A DNA stretch of 64,000 nucleotides from Mangifera indica (GCF_011075055.1 NC_058146.1:7936001-8000000), one strand, 5' to 3'; counted from the stretch's first letter, positions 24,987 to 36,761 are shown. The notes: generated by a model from the sequence alone, not told the origin. Made by a program: numbers and translations.

Positions 24987-27084
24987 TGTTCTACTACAAA
25001 TGGTATAGTGACTTTTTATTCACAGTACATCCTTGTAATGATCTTATGATGTTTATCATGTATGCATCTCGAGCCTTCACTTATTTTAGCTCACTCTCGC
25101 TTCTACCTAATAATTGTTTCTCGTAACATTTTATAGCTTGATTTTTAGGTACATGTGGTACTGTTGTATACCCAAGGTCTTTGTATTGTTATTCGGGATG
25201 ACCCTTAACTCTCTAACCTAGTTCCCTTGTTCTTTTCTTTCTCTTGCCATAAATACATGGACATGTACCTTTAGACACATAGGGGTGTGTCTCTTTTATT
25301 TACTCATACATGACCACCGCCCCATGGCTCATTCTCATGTGTTCTTATTCATTGATACATGGGCGTGTATCTAGACTAACACAGGTGTGTGCCTCCTTCA
25401 AATATTTATTCTACTTTCCTTTCTATTCTCTTCCTAATTGTAATCCTTCTTAAAGGTATTTTGGTCATTTCACACCACACATGATCATATATAGGCTATA
25501 CATGAGAAGTTCACGTGTCATAGTTTATGGCTAACCGATCAAAGACATTTGATGATCATCTAAACATAAGAATAACCCAACTTGAATTCTGAGAGTAGCA
25601 CATACGATCATATGTCCCATACCACACAGTTGTGTGATGAACTTAGAAAACACACCGAAAACTCTAATCTTTTGCTTTTAATCACCCTATGCTAATTCCA
25701 TCAATTCTGCATAATCTTATTCACATGAGAAAGTATCAAAACACTATAATCACACTAAGATTGAAATCGTTGAATCAACATCTAAAACGTTTTTTGAATA
25801 ACCCTAATGCATAAGGAAACATATATTTTTAGGTTACACCTCATTTGAGCAACTCATTACACATGATAACACTCATAGCTTTATTTCTAAACCACATCAT
25901 ATTTTGTGATAACAAAATTTTACTCAATAATCAATTCTTGATGCAAAAGATGCAATCTAGCTATTCCTTCTTATTATAGTCAATCACATGATTATTTACT
26001 AACTTTCCATACCATTAAAAATCATGATTAACCATCAAACAACCTCAAAAACACATCATAAGGAAAAAGGTTGTTTCTACTTATCTTAACTTTGCATAAA
26101 TTAAGCATGCAAGCAAGCCTTCTTTCTTTTTCTCTTTTTGTCATGACGTCACCAGAAACAGGCTACTAGAGGTACTACACGGAAGCTAGACGATTAGGTT
26201 CAAGTCTTTTTGTCTCTTTTTAAGGGTTTATACATTTAGGGATGATGAAATTGTAATCCCAGGAACACAGCAACATGTTATATATAAATTGAAAATGCAT
26301 TACATACACATAAGCGTATGCTCGAGGCATACAAGTGTGTGTGACTTAAATTTGAATTTCATAGGGATTCATCCTATCTTACTGACATGGTACAACACAT
26401 AGGTATAAACTCACTATACATGACCATGTGTCAGCCAGAAGCCATATTTTGACCTTCAAAATCATGCTAACTCATGTAAAAAACATTCTTACCCTTGATA
26501 TGTGCTTACGAGGTTACAATAAGGCTATACATATTTACTTTTTACTACTCTAAGATATGACACCCTTTTAGAGTAAGAATGTATAACCAAAAATGGATTT
26601 GTGATGGTCTAAATCACTTCCCCAATCAACATTTGAATAGCCAGCCAAACACAAATCTAATCCTTTATAACATATACAACAATTCATAATGTCTTTTAGA
26701 TATCTCAATATCCTCTTAACAGCGTTCTAGTGCTTTTTTCCAAGATTTGACTAATATCAACTAACTAGCCTAACAACAAAGTAAATGTCTGAATGTGTAC
26801 ACATTATAACATACATAAGACCTCCAATAACAATTGAATAACAATTGAACTCACTTGATACCTACCTATTATGTCTCACTAGATCCTCACACATCTTAAA
26901 GTGATACTGAAGTGCAAAGGATAGTACGTTTACAAATTATTGCCAACTGAATATCTAATGCATTTATGGATATGATAAAAGTGACAAGATCACACATACT
27001 AGCTGCTAATGACTAGCAAAAACTAATATGACTATTGAACAATCCATTCAAATCGTGACTAATCAATTTACTATATGTCAGAAG

Positions 27085-30000
27085 CATAATAAACCTGTTG
27101 GATCGAGTGATACTATTCCTTAAAAACAAAAGACAAAAATCAAACAAATATTAATCATGATGATCCTAAAATGATTGAAAAATTTATACTCGCTAATATT
27201 TCTCTAGAGGAGATTACTGTCCCTAAAGAGACTAGAGCCCTTAAAACGGAACAAACTCTTGAAATATAGAAAAATGAGAATACAAAACTTCTATAAATTA
27301 TGCTTTTACAAGAGAGATATGGAAGCATAAAATGGTTAACATTGATGATATATTCTCATTTATAATAGCTACTAAAATTATGAATAGTGATGATTTTGAA
27401 TCATATACTTTGGACGAATGCAAATAAAGACATGATTGACATAAATGGGAAGAAACAATTTTGGTAAAATTAGCTTCTCTTGCGAAATGTCAAGTGTTTG
27501 GGCTTGTAGTCTAAATGCTTAAAGACATTCAACCTATTGGATATAAATGAGTATTTGTGAGAAAAAGAATTGAGAATAATGAGATTGCTGGATATAAAGC
27601 AAGGCTTATGGCCTCCGGCGTTTCCCAAAGGCCAAGTATAGACTTTGATGAAATACACGCAACTGTTATGGATATGATCACATTAAGATATTTGATCAAT
27701 TTAACAGTCTTAGGAAGACTGAATATGCGTCCAATAGACATAGTTACTAATTATTTGTATGAAAATTTGGATACTAAAATCTATATGTAACTCCTTGGAG
27801 CAAAAAATGTTAATCCAAGATTCGTGTACTAAGTTACATAGATTATTATGTAAATTAAAACAATCTAAAATAATGTTGTATAATTGTTTTAATGAATACT
27901 TGATAAATGAAGGCTATGTGAATGCCCCTATATACCTATGTGTTTTCATAAAAATGTCAGAATTAGGATTTGCCATTGTAGCCAATATATGTTAATGACA
28001 TGAATTTAATTGGGACTCCTAAAAAACTCTAAAAAATTACTGAATACCTGAAAAGGGAATTTGACATGAAGGATTTGGGAAAAACAAAATATTGTCTCAA
28101 CTTACAGATCGAATACAATTCAAATAAAATACTTATCCATCAATCAACGTATATTGAAAAATTGCTAAAATGCATTAATATGGATGATAGTGTTGTTAAT
28201 TGTCGTTATGTTGATTTATAATTCTCTTATATTGTATGAAATTTTAATTCAATCTAATGAAATTATGTGTCTTTTGCACTTAGGGAGCTTTGAACATCTT
28301 TGAAGCTAAATTTGGGCCAAAAAGACCAAAAGTGGAGCAGAGTTACCAGTTAACAAAATCTGTGTTGTTGACTAGGCATGAGCACGTGCAATGAGAAGAA
28401 TAGAAATCAAAATTTAAATTTTGAATTCCAAATCAGCTAAGATATTCTAGGAAAGTCAAATTTGTTTTCTAGAAAAGGGATGATTGTTAGTTGAAAAAGG
28501 AGAATACTTTTTGATAGATAAGGGATATAAAAAAGAAGAGATGGAAGGAAATTTGGGGGGGGGGGGGGGGAGATATTTTTTTTTTTCTGGATAATTTGTT
28601 GGCTAAGGATGACTTATAGTGGCTGAATCTTTTCTTTTGGTTGAAAAGATCTGAACCCATTGATCTACAAAGGTTTGTGAGATTTTTGTTCTTTAATGCA
28701 TCTTCTTAATTATTCAAATATTGATTATTTTTTTGAATTATTTATTATGATTGTATTGGTTGATTGCTAAGACACGCGATTAGTTTATTGATTAATATAG
28801 TCTATTGCTAGTTTATATGTTGAATCTGTAATTGTTCAATCCATCTAATCGAAGTGATAACTAGTATTTATTGTTTGTTGCGTCAGAAACTGGAATTCCT
28901 AGGGAAAATATTTAATTGGATTAAATGCAACGTCATACGCTTGTATTGTCTTATTTTATTGGTCTTTCTAATTCTTAACGTTATTGTTTGATTAAATTCG
29001 AGATCGTATCTGAGTTATTAATCAATAAAGATTAAATGGAATACATATTTTTTGTTAACTAATCACAATGAAAGACAAGTAATTAATATCATAATGAACA
29101 TTTGAATAATTAATTTAATACTTTTGGGTGTTGATGATCAATCATAGATTTAATGATGGATGTGGCCTTAGACCAAGGTTTGTCAAATTGATTGTCTATT
29201 TTAGATTATTTTGCTGAATTTCATTTACTGCTTTTAATTGCAATTCGTATTCAATTTAGAACCCCCCTCCCCCCCAGTTCCATTGTTTTGTAAGATAAGT
29301 AACGACTTACTAATTAGAACTCTTTGAGGGAATGATCTCTATTTTCCTTTATTACTTTTTTGTTATGAGAATTTAGGATTTTAATTTGGGTGTAGATGAC
29401 AACACTACCAATGGATAAGACTTATTCTTTGAGCACGTAATGGTTGTTCAGTCTCTTGATCAGAAAAAAATATATTTCGTCCTTAAGAAAAAGATGAAAA
29501 GATACTTGGTCATGAAGTACTATATCTCAATATCATTGGTGCCCTATTATATTTAACCCAATGCACTAGGCTAAATAAATCCTTTATAGTAAATTTATTG
29601 GCTCGATTTAACACTATATCAACCTGTCACCATTGGAACGAAATTAAGCGTATACTTTATTAGCTATGTGGAACTAAAGACTTGAAACTATTCTATTTTG
29701 TCAAATCCCTTAAAAATTTTAGTTTGGTTGAATATATAGATATCGTTATCTTTTTTACCCTCATAAGACTTGCTCACAAGCAAGATATGTTTTCACTTAT
29801 AATGATATATGAATATCATGATGCTCCACCAAATAGACCTTGGTTGTAACATTTTAAAATTATTCAGAGATTCCAACCTTCCATGAAGCGAGCTGAAAAT
29901 GAATATAGTTACAATCTGTCATTTATCACATCCAGAATACATGTAGTCTTCTTCCATAGCAAACACTTCTTTCATGCTATATGAAGACAATGCAGTATGT

Positions 30001-30230
30001 ATTGTCCAAATTAGAGGATGATACATTAAAAGAGATAAAACCAAATATATCACATCGAAGTTCTTTTACACTCATGAGTTCCAACAAAATTGAAAAATTG
30101 ATGTTAAGCGAATGTGATATAATGATAACTTTACAGATTTATTCACCAAAATATTATCGATATCAATATTTAAAAAGTTAATATATAATATTGGTATGTG
30201 GTGGCTTAATAATCAACCAAAAGTCAGAGT
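27085..30230 (+). mobile_element. Ty1/copia pol remnant (RT and RNase H), split by a solo LTR
   Basis: Plus-strand translation gives copia pol pieces: 'KPVGS' near 27095, then IGYK-VFVRKRIENNEIAGYKARL at 27535-27605, FDEIHATVMDMITLRYLI at 27643-27700, NYLYENLDTKIYM at 27745-27790, and the region of the YVDD box near 27970-28000 read as YMLMT in a broken frame. After the solo LTR (28185-29410) the element continues from 29411 through YWLDLTLYQPVT-type and LYEDNAVCIVQIRG (29970-30010) to 'FTDLFTKILS' (30130-30160). Stops and frameshifts throughout. The 5' gag/integrase part is poorly preserved or absent. Confidence 0.85.
28185..29410 (+). mobile_element. Solo LTR, 1,226 bp, in the copia element
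   Basis: Starts tgatagtgttgt and ends acaacactacca (inverted ends, one mismatch in 12), with TG...CA termini and a perfect 5-bp duplication atgga at 28180-28184 and 29411-29415. Removal rejoins the copia reading at the same codon region. The interior has no coding sequence. Its 3' part ('gagggaatgatctctatttt') resembles LTRs of Athila/Tat-type gypsy elements, which is an inference. It contains a G16 run and a C-rich run (see findings). Confidence 0.85.
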
Positions 30231-30867
30231 ATAACACTGGATTGTTTTTAATAAGATTAATGTAGTTATTTGTTTTTGATAAAAATACAAAGAGGAATGT
30301 TATAAAACTGTGGAGTTCCGCCTAGCGAAGAAAGCTTGGACTGCAACATTTGTTGCCTTGGGCGGCACAATTAATCCTTAGGCGGTGCATCTATTACTCC
30401 TATGAATGCCCCTACTCGTTCTTTACATGGTGCACACATCCCTTCTTCATTTGATGCAAATAAACACAACCTTCACTTGTTTTTCTCAATTTTTTATGTT
30501 TCATCTTTCTACTTTCACTTTTCAATTTTTGTCTAATTATATTTACAGTAGATTCCAAATATAGCCATTAAATATAATTTATCAAAGTTTATATATATAA
30601 TATTATTATATTATTATACACATAATATAAAATTTAAGATTTTTAGGGAAATTTCATATTGGCTCTAAAAGTTTGTAATGATAACACATATGCACTAACA
30701 CTAATTAAAAAGAAAAACCCTAAAGTTTATATAAAGTTTCAGCTATAATTACAATTGCAATAGTTAACATATAGAGTCCCTAAAATTGTTTAACAAGGCA
30801 TGGCGTGATCATAAATTATAGAAGTATGGAGAAGAAGCGTATTATAATTAATTGATTACACTATAAG
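30231..30867. other. Spacer without recognised genes
   Basis: Possible 3' region of the copia element (about 30230-30500, 'ggagttccgcctagcgaag'), then AT-rich DNA. No features could be fixed. Confidence 0.35.
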
Positions 30868-31680
30868 TAGAGGTGTGTACGGTTGGATTTGATGTAGTTT
30901 GAGAGTTTTTTTCAAACCGAATTGAAAAAAATATGGTTTGGTCTAGTTTATATTACAGTTTAAACCATAATTATTAATATTCTAAAATATAATTTTACGA
31001 TATGATATGATACAATATAGATGAAAAATGACATGTATCATAAGATTTATCAAATTAATATGATACATTAAACGTATCATACAATATAATATGTACCCTA
31101 TGATTTGATATATATTACCGATATGAATCGATACACTTTTTTAGAGAAAATGATAGTGTAGGTTTATATGAAAATTTTTAATATGTTAAGGGTGTTTGTA
31201 ATATTTTTCAAAATAATGATGTGTAAATTATAATTTTTATTATTTTATTAATATTTAATATTTTATTTTTTAAAAAATGTAACATACGATATGATACACA
31301 ATACTTATATAAAAAATTAGGTTTTTAATACACAATTCAACTACTATGGTTTGACGTTGAACCTTTTAAAATAATTCATTTTTAAATATATATATCATTT
31401 AATAAAATGAATTTAATTATATTTTTCAAAAATATAATATAAACATATAAAATAAATGTGAAATATATACACAATATATATGTAATGAAAATGATAGAAT
31501 AAATATGAAAAAAAAAATTATACATTTAATTACTTAGTTGAAAATTCTGTCAAACATAGTTTTTTATTTTTTATATATATTAATTACGGTCTATGATTTT
31601 TTTCTTCTACTTTTCTAACTACAGGAAACAATCGAATTCGGTTTTATGGTTTTGGCTGTGAGATTCATTACTTGTTTTTA
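30868..31680. mobile_element. hAT-type MITE-like sequence with a nested AT-rich insertion
   Basis: Begins tagaggtgtgtacgg followed by 'tttgagagttttttt' and 'aaaccgaattgaaaaa', the same course as the MITEs at 11661 and (reversed) 4616-4872. From about 30987 to 31330 it is interrupted by a distinct stretch with 'gatatgatac' repeated in both orientations. The right end is not preserved. Boundaries are approximate. Confidence 0.45.
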
Positions 31681-32439
31681 TGGCTTTAATTCACTAATGA
31701 AACTATATTATCATTTGTTTCCTTTCTATGCATTATGAAATATTAAAAATTTTGGAAATTATTTTAATAATTCTAGTTCTTTGGCTTATTATCAAACACC
31801 ATCTAATAGTGTGATTAAAGTGTTATATATGGGTCTTGAGTAACATAATTTTTAAGTTTGTCCAATTACAAATTCAGTGTGTTGGACACTGTTGTTAAGA
31901 GCTAGATTTCACAGATACTTTTGGATGTGGGACTAATGTCTCTACCAAGTAAAAGAATAGTTTAAGAAAGAATGGTGGTTGCATACGCCATGATTTGTTT
32001 AAATGCTCAGCAACTATTATATGCTTGCCATGTTGATGATGCATTAGTGCTAAACAAATTTCTAATGTAACCTTTTGCAAGCTGGACAACATTATTAATT
32101 TCCATGGTTCTTACAGAATCCCAATAACACATGATTGTAAACACACTGTTATGTCATTTTATACCACTAACGATTTGAATACATGTACACTTTGTGTTCT
32201 CAACCTTAAATTTTGAGAGTTTCATTATTTATCTATGTTTTGAAACTTGATTGTTATTCCTTGTCTAACTAATTTCACTATTTGGTTATGCAATTGGTTA
32301 ATTAGAATTATAAATGGATGCTTCAAAAAGTTATTTTGAATCTTTATTTCACATGAAAGTTAGCTTAAGAGATAATTTTTGTTTGTTTTGTGACTTTTGT
32401 CTTACTTAATTCAATTTTTCTATATGTAGATTTTAACAA
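31681..32439. other. AT-rich DNA upstream of the hAT transposase relic
   Basis: Could contain the 5' UTR and intron of the hAT gene: the end reads 'ttctatatgtag' directly before the first coding-like stretch. No independent gene is seen. Confidence 0.35.
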
Positions 32440-34440
32440 ATATGGCGTGAAAAAAAAGATAGAATTTGGGAGCATGTCGAAGAGCTTGAGGGAAAGTGAA
32501 AATGTAAATTTGTAAACAATTTTTTAGTGGTGGGCCTTCAAGAATTAAAGCACACTCGTTTGGAATAACTAGTTGTGATATTGATATTTGTGGTAAAGTC
32601 AATCTTGAGACACAAGCATATGCATTCTTAGCTATATCTGGAGGTAACAAAATATCAAAAATTTCAACTAGTTCTACTTCTACTTTAAACTCTAATGTTC
32701 ATGAGAAGAAATCAAATCCACCAACTTCTACAGAAGGTCAAAGACATCAAAGTCAAGCACCCTTACTACAAATGAATAAGAAAAATGATAAGGAGTTTGT
32801 TGATAAAATGCTTACTAAGCATTTTATGGTGAACAATATTGCTTTTAATATTGTTCAAACTAGTGATTTTGGTGATTTTGTAAAGGCAGTGGCTAAATAT
32901 GGTGCAACATACAAGCTTCCATCTTATTCAACTCTTTGAGCTAAATTAATTCTAGAATTTAGGAAAAGTGTTGATGAGTATGTTGTTATGATGAAATGTC
33001 CTTGGGTGACATTTGATTCCACCATAAAGTTTGATATACTGACTGATTTGAGATATCAATCTTTCATTAATCTTGTTGCATATTCATCTAGTAATGGAGT
33101 ATTTTTGAAATCATTAGATGTTTCCCGAGAAAGAAAAACTAGGATTTATCTAAAAGATATTATTTCCTCAATGATTGAATCAGTTAGCTAGGAAAATGTT
33201 GTACAATTCATAATTAACAATGGTAGCAATTTCACATTTGGGGGTGACATGCTCATTAGCATGTATCCTCATATGTATAAGATGAGGTGTGTTGCTCATG
33301 AAATCCAACTTCTATTAAAAGACATATATGATGAAGTTGATTCGATGAAAGTTGCCACCAATAAAGCAAGATTGATAGTTATGTTCATGACACGGTACAC
33401 AGTTCTTCATGCAACAATGAAAGAGTTCACCAAAGATAGACAATTGAGACAACCTTGTAGCACAAGATTCACATCAAACTTTTTAATGCTTCAATCTTTG
33501 TCGGATTTGGAGGATGAACTTCACCTCGTTGTTGCTTCATTTGAATGGAGAGGTTTTGATTATTGTAAAACTAACTCAGGTAAAAGGGCACTAAAATTGT
33601 TCAAAGTGTTTATTGGGTTAGAGGAAAGGATGTTACAAATATTTTTGAGCCATTGATTCAAGTTTTCGTTTAGTTGATGGTCTTGGATCTACTGCTAGTT
33701 ATTTATATGAAGCAATGATGAGAACAAAAGTTTTAATTAAGAAATGATTTAATGGTGATGCAAACAAGTATGGACATATTTAGAAATTATTTGAGAATCG
33801 TCAGATCGATAAAATCATTCATCCGATACATGCTATAACTACCTTTCTTAATCCATCATACTTTTTTTTTTGAAAATTTTAAAGAGGACAGGGAGATGAA
33901 AGATGACATCAATTACATTCATGTATACTTCCTTTTAGTATAAGAAAAGTTTCCATTTATGAGAGAGGTTCAATTGTATTGTAGTAGGCCACTTACATTA
34001 TTTACTTTAATAGCAAAAATGATGTTAGCAACAAGTCATCCTCGTAAGTTTTTTTGTTACATTGCTTCTCTCTTTATATTTAAAGAAGGTTTTTATGTCA
34101 TTTGCAGTAGTATGGTGGGATTACAATGGAGATGATCTTCCTTGATGAAGAAGTATGTTGTTCGAATTTTAAGTCAACCTTGTAGTGCTTCATTATGTGA
34201 GAGAAATTGGAGTGCCTTTGAAGTTGCTCAAACAAAAAAAAAAGGAATAGATTGCCACATGAAATGCTAGACACACTAGTGTATGTAAGGATGAACATAA
34301 TGATGATGAATAAGTTCACTTCCACGATGACTTGTGATTTGGAACCAATAGATCTTGATAATTTAGGGAACTTCAAGACTATGAAGAAATTCATGTAGGT
34401 GAAGATTCTAATTCTACACCAACCACTAATGATTTCATTT
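32440..34440 (+). pseudogene. hAT transposase pseudogene (DUF659 and C-terminal dimerisation domain)
   Basis: Plus-strand pieces appear in the usual order for plant hAT transposases. They begin with a decayed BED-type N-terminal zinc-finger region (32440-32620), then a Ser/Thr-rich linker. The DUF659 region follows (about 32790-33240: AKYGATYKLPSYSTL, FDILTDLRYQSFINLVAYS, FLKSLDVSRE), then GGDMLISMYPHMYKMRCVAHEIQ (33240-33310), RQPCSTRFTSNFLMLQSL, and HPIHAITTFLNPSYF (about 33820-33860). After a likely intron (34044-34107, gtaagt to ttgcag) comes the dimerisation domain (WWDYNGDD, KKRNRLPHEMLDTLVYVRMN). Most of 32625-33650 is open except for a few stops. The second catalytic Asp of the RNase H-like fold reads Asn (INNGSNF). 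Terminal inverted repeats were not found. Confidence 0.85.
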
Positions 34441-35689
34441 TATGATGACCTTTCTTGGTTGATGGTGCTCCTTTTTGAGTTTTTATTGTTTGTTTATATA
34501 TATTTCTTGTTATGGACTACAATTTGAATATTGACTATGCTATAATTTGAATCTTGGTTCTATTATATGTTTGAAACCCTCGTTTGATTATGAGTTTGTA
34601 GTTTGAATCGTATCTATTTTATGTGTTCGTAATTTGAATCTTTTTTATATTATGTGTGTTAGAGAGTTGAGACTATAATTGAATCTTGTTTATATTATGC
34701 CTATATACAATTTTTGTCAAAAAGACTTGGTTTTGCTCTCTATTATTTAGTATTTTCTTTGTTGATAACTTGATATCTTCCCTTGTTTTATTCTGAAGGT
34801 TCTATATATGGAGGATTTTGATCGTAATGTTGTCTTTTGGTATAACGAACTCTTCATTAAGACTCTTGAGACAGTAATTTAAAATTTGATTATCACTATA
34901 TTATATTAAGTTTAATAGTTAATTAAATACTTTATATTTAAATTGTTATATTGATTTTTATTAGAAGATTCATAAAAAATATTAAAATTATTATTAATAG
35001 TGCAGTATTTTTAAAAATGCATTATTGATAATATGTCATATTAAACTCTTATATACACGTTCCGTACTTTTTTCGTATGTAAATTTTAGATACATTTTTT
35101 ATAAATGTATTTTTTACTATTCACCATATCATATCCATATAATTCTCATATTGTTTTTTTTCTTGTTTTCGTATTTACTAACTAGAATTAAAACTTAAAA
35201 ATTCTTGCCACAAAAACATTAACCTTGACAAATATATTAGTAGTTTAGCTACATGACCACTAAATTTGAAAATTATTTGCTATAGATACAATGAATTCAT
35301 AGTATAACATTAAATTATCCGCTATAGACATACTGAAGTCATATCTATTTATGAAATTCATTTGTTATAACGAAATACTAAAATCACTTGCTATAAATAC
35401 TTTTAATGTATAGCTAGATATGAAAATTATTTGCTATAGGAGGCATTAATTTATAATAAGAATTTGCAATTTATTGTTTTGGATATAAATTATTGTAAAA
35501 AGTATAATAATAATTTTTTATATTAAATGGATAATATGATGTAAAAGGAAAAGTTTAATATAAAATTCATAAATTAATAAAAGTACATTTTAAATCAAAT
35601 AATCGTCAAATACTTTAAAAATAAAGTCTTTTATCGTACTAATTTTAAATATTTTCAACTAATTTTTTAGAAAACAACCTTTTTAAATC
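34441..35689. other. AT-rich intergenic DNA
   Basis: Contains possible 3' hAT-element sequence ('tgtttgaaaccctcg' motifs recurring between 34500 and 34700) and the repeat array at 35269-35450. No gene seen. Confidence 0.4.
35269..35450. repeat. Degenerate ~40-bp tandem repeat, about five units
   Basis: The motif 'aaattatttgctatagata' recurs at about 40-bp spacing (near 35269, 35312, 35354, 35389 and 35428) with variable tails such as 'tgaattcatag', 'tgaagtcatat' and 'aatgtatagct'. Confidence 0.65.
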
Positions 35690-36752
35690 GGTTAAAAGAT
35701 TTATTCTTACTTTAAGTTTAATATTTTTTCAGTCTTTTATTTATTAACTATTAAAATTTTAAACATTATATCTACCAAAAATTAACTTTAACATTTTATA
35801 TTAGCAAGAAAGGCGCTTAAGTAAAATCCTCCATTTCTTTTAAATATTTAAAAACGAATAAAAAATCGTTTTTTTCAAATTAAAAAACAAATTCTTTCAA
35901 GAATGATTGCTGAAGTGTGTCGGAAAAATTTAATGCAAATGAATAAAGAATTCTTTTTTTCAAATTAAAAATCGAATTCCTTCCCAGCCTTTTCTTTGTT
36001 GCCCCTCGGTAGACTGAGTCTACTTAACGAACTGGCGGGACGCAGAGATCGATTTATCAATATGAATCTCGAGAGTGGATGGTTGACTGCCTTCCCCTTG
36101 TCCTGGAGGCTCTCCGGCGGGGGAGAGGCTTGCTATTGTAACCTTTTCTCCCGGTGTATGTGAAATGGAGAAGAGTGACGAACCCATTTTTGTTAATGGC
36201 AGACAATATATAAAGCCTGTGTTTTGACGATTTTTGCTGATTCATTCGACCAGTTTTTTTAATTTCGTTGGGTGTAGCAAAAAATTAATCAACAATCAAG
36301 CAGAGCTCTTACTTTCCTTACGCCATAACTATTTCAGGATGAAGATTTAACTGGTGATATTTCTGGTCTTGGTCCTTTCGAATTGGGGGCTTTGCAAGAC
36401 TAAGAGTACAAGTTCATGAGCAAGTATGTTAAGGTGGGAACCATCAAGAGCTCTGTTCCTATTGCCGATGAAACCTCCACCGGTGAATCCACAGAAACTA
36501 AAGAAGGCGATGCTGCTAAGCCTGTTGAAGATGGTCTTTCGGAAAAAGCCGCGGAACCCCCATCTGGTAGTGATGCTGTGAAGGATTGATTGTTGGTTCA
36601 ATAGCAGAAATAAAGGATTTGACTTATTTGCACTTCTTATTATCCGGAAATGTTATAGTTACCTTTTTAATTGACTGAGTGTTTGAGTTTTTAATAGTTT
36701 ATGAGCGGAAAGTTTGGGAAACATCAACTTTGGTGGAAATAAATTTTTGGGC
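35690..36752. mobile_element. Pack-MULE carrying host gene fragments (MULE family copy 3)
   Basis: A 1,063-bp element with family-type ends: left ggttaaaagatttattc, right (reverse complement) gcccaaaaatttatttcc, with further pairing of 'ttaactattaaaattttaaa' (left) against 'aaactattaaaaactcaaac' (right). A perfect 9-bp duplication, ttttaaatc, flanks it at 35681-35689 and 36753-36761. Unlike copies 1 and 2, its interior (about 35990-36600) is GC-richer and includes a recognisable exon of a steroid-binding protein gene. Another GC-rich piece (about 36000-36245) is likely a second captured fragment, not identified. Confidence 0.85.
36338..36589 (+). pseudogene. Last exon of a membrane steroid-binding protein (MAPR/MSBP family), captured
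   Basis: After a preserved 3' splice site (ctatttcag at 36329-36337), 84 codons run to TGA at 36587-36589. Residues DEDLTGDISGLGPFELGALQ and YKFMSKYVKVGTIK are the end of the cytochrome-b5-like domain of plant membrane steroid-binding proteins. An acidic, Glu/Ala/Pro-rich C-terminal tail follows (STGESTETKEGDAAKPVEDG), also usual for the family. The conserved Trp after ALQD is replaced by a TAA stop (36401-36403), so it is non-coding as it stands. Presence of the intron boundary shows capture from genomic DNA, not from mRNA. It lies inside the Pack-MULE 35690-36752. Confidence 0.85.
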
Positions 36753-36761
36753 TTTTAAATC

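Larger units (their letters stand above)
15998..26518 (-). mobile_element. Solo gypsy-type LTR inserted in copia, itself split by a gypsy element
   Basis: The outer sequence starts tgtaatatcc and ends aggttaca, flanked by the perfect 5-bp duplication ataag (15993-15997 and 26519-26523). Without the inner element (16806-24889 plus its duplications) it is about 2.3 kb. Its minus-strand start tgtaacctcgtaagc and end agagggatattaca resemble the inner LTR's tgtaacacccataag and gagggttgttaca, so it is a reverse-oriented LTR of a related family. No internal gypsy genes belong to it, so it is a solo LTR left by LTR-LTR recombination. It holds repeated 'acatgggcgtgtat'-like near-palindromes. Confidence 0.8.
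15600..27080 (-). mobile_element. Ty1/copia pol remnant split by a nested 10.5-kb insertion
   Basis: On the minus strand, copia RNase H sequence is found in two pieces, 26524-27080 (upstream) and 15600-15997 (downstream). The upstream piece carries the block with NAVKRILRYLKD and YSNVDWGSDLD. The downstream piece carries CDNQ-like and KFHNRTKYIDTRYNFIRD motifs. Joined across the insertion, the reading continues through the junction at the usual ALSTxEAEY-type region, so the two pieces were once contiguous. Several stops and frameshifts mark it as dead. The insertion between them is the solo LTR at 15998-26518. Confidence 0.85.

Noticed and set aside
36347..36601. 84-codon minus-strand ORF
   Set aside because: It is the antisense of the captured MSBP exon.
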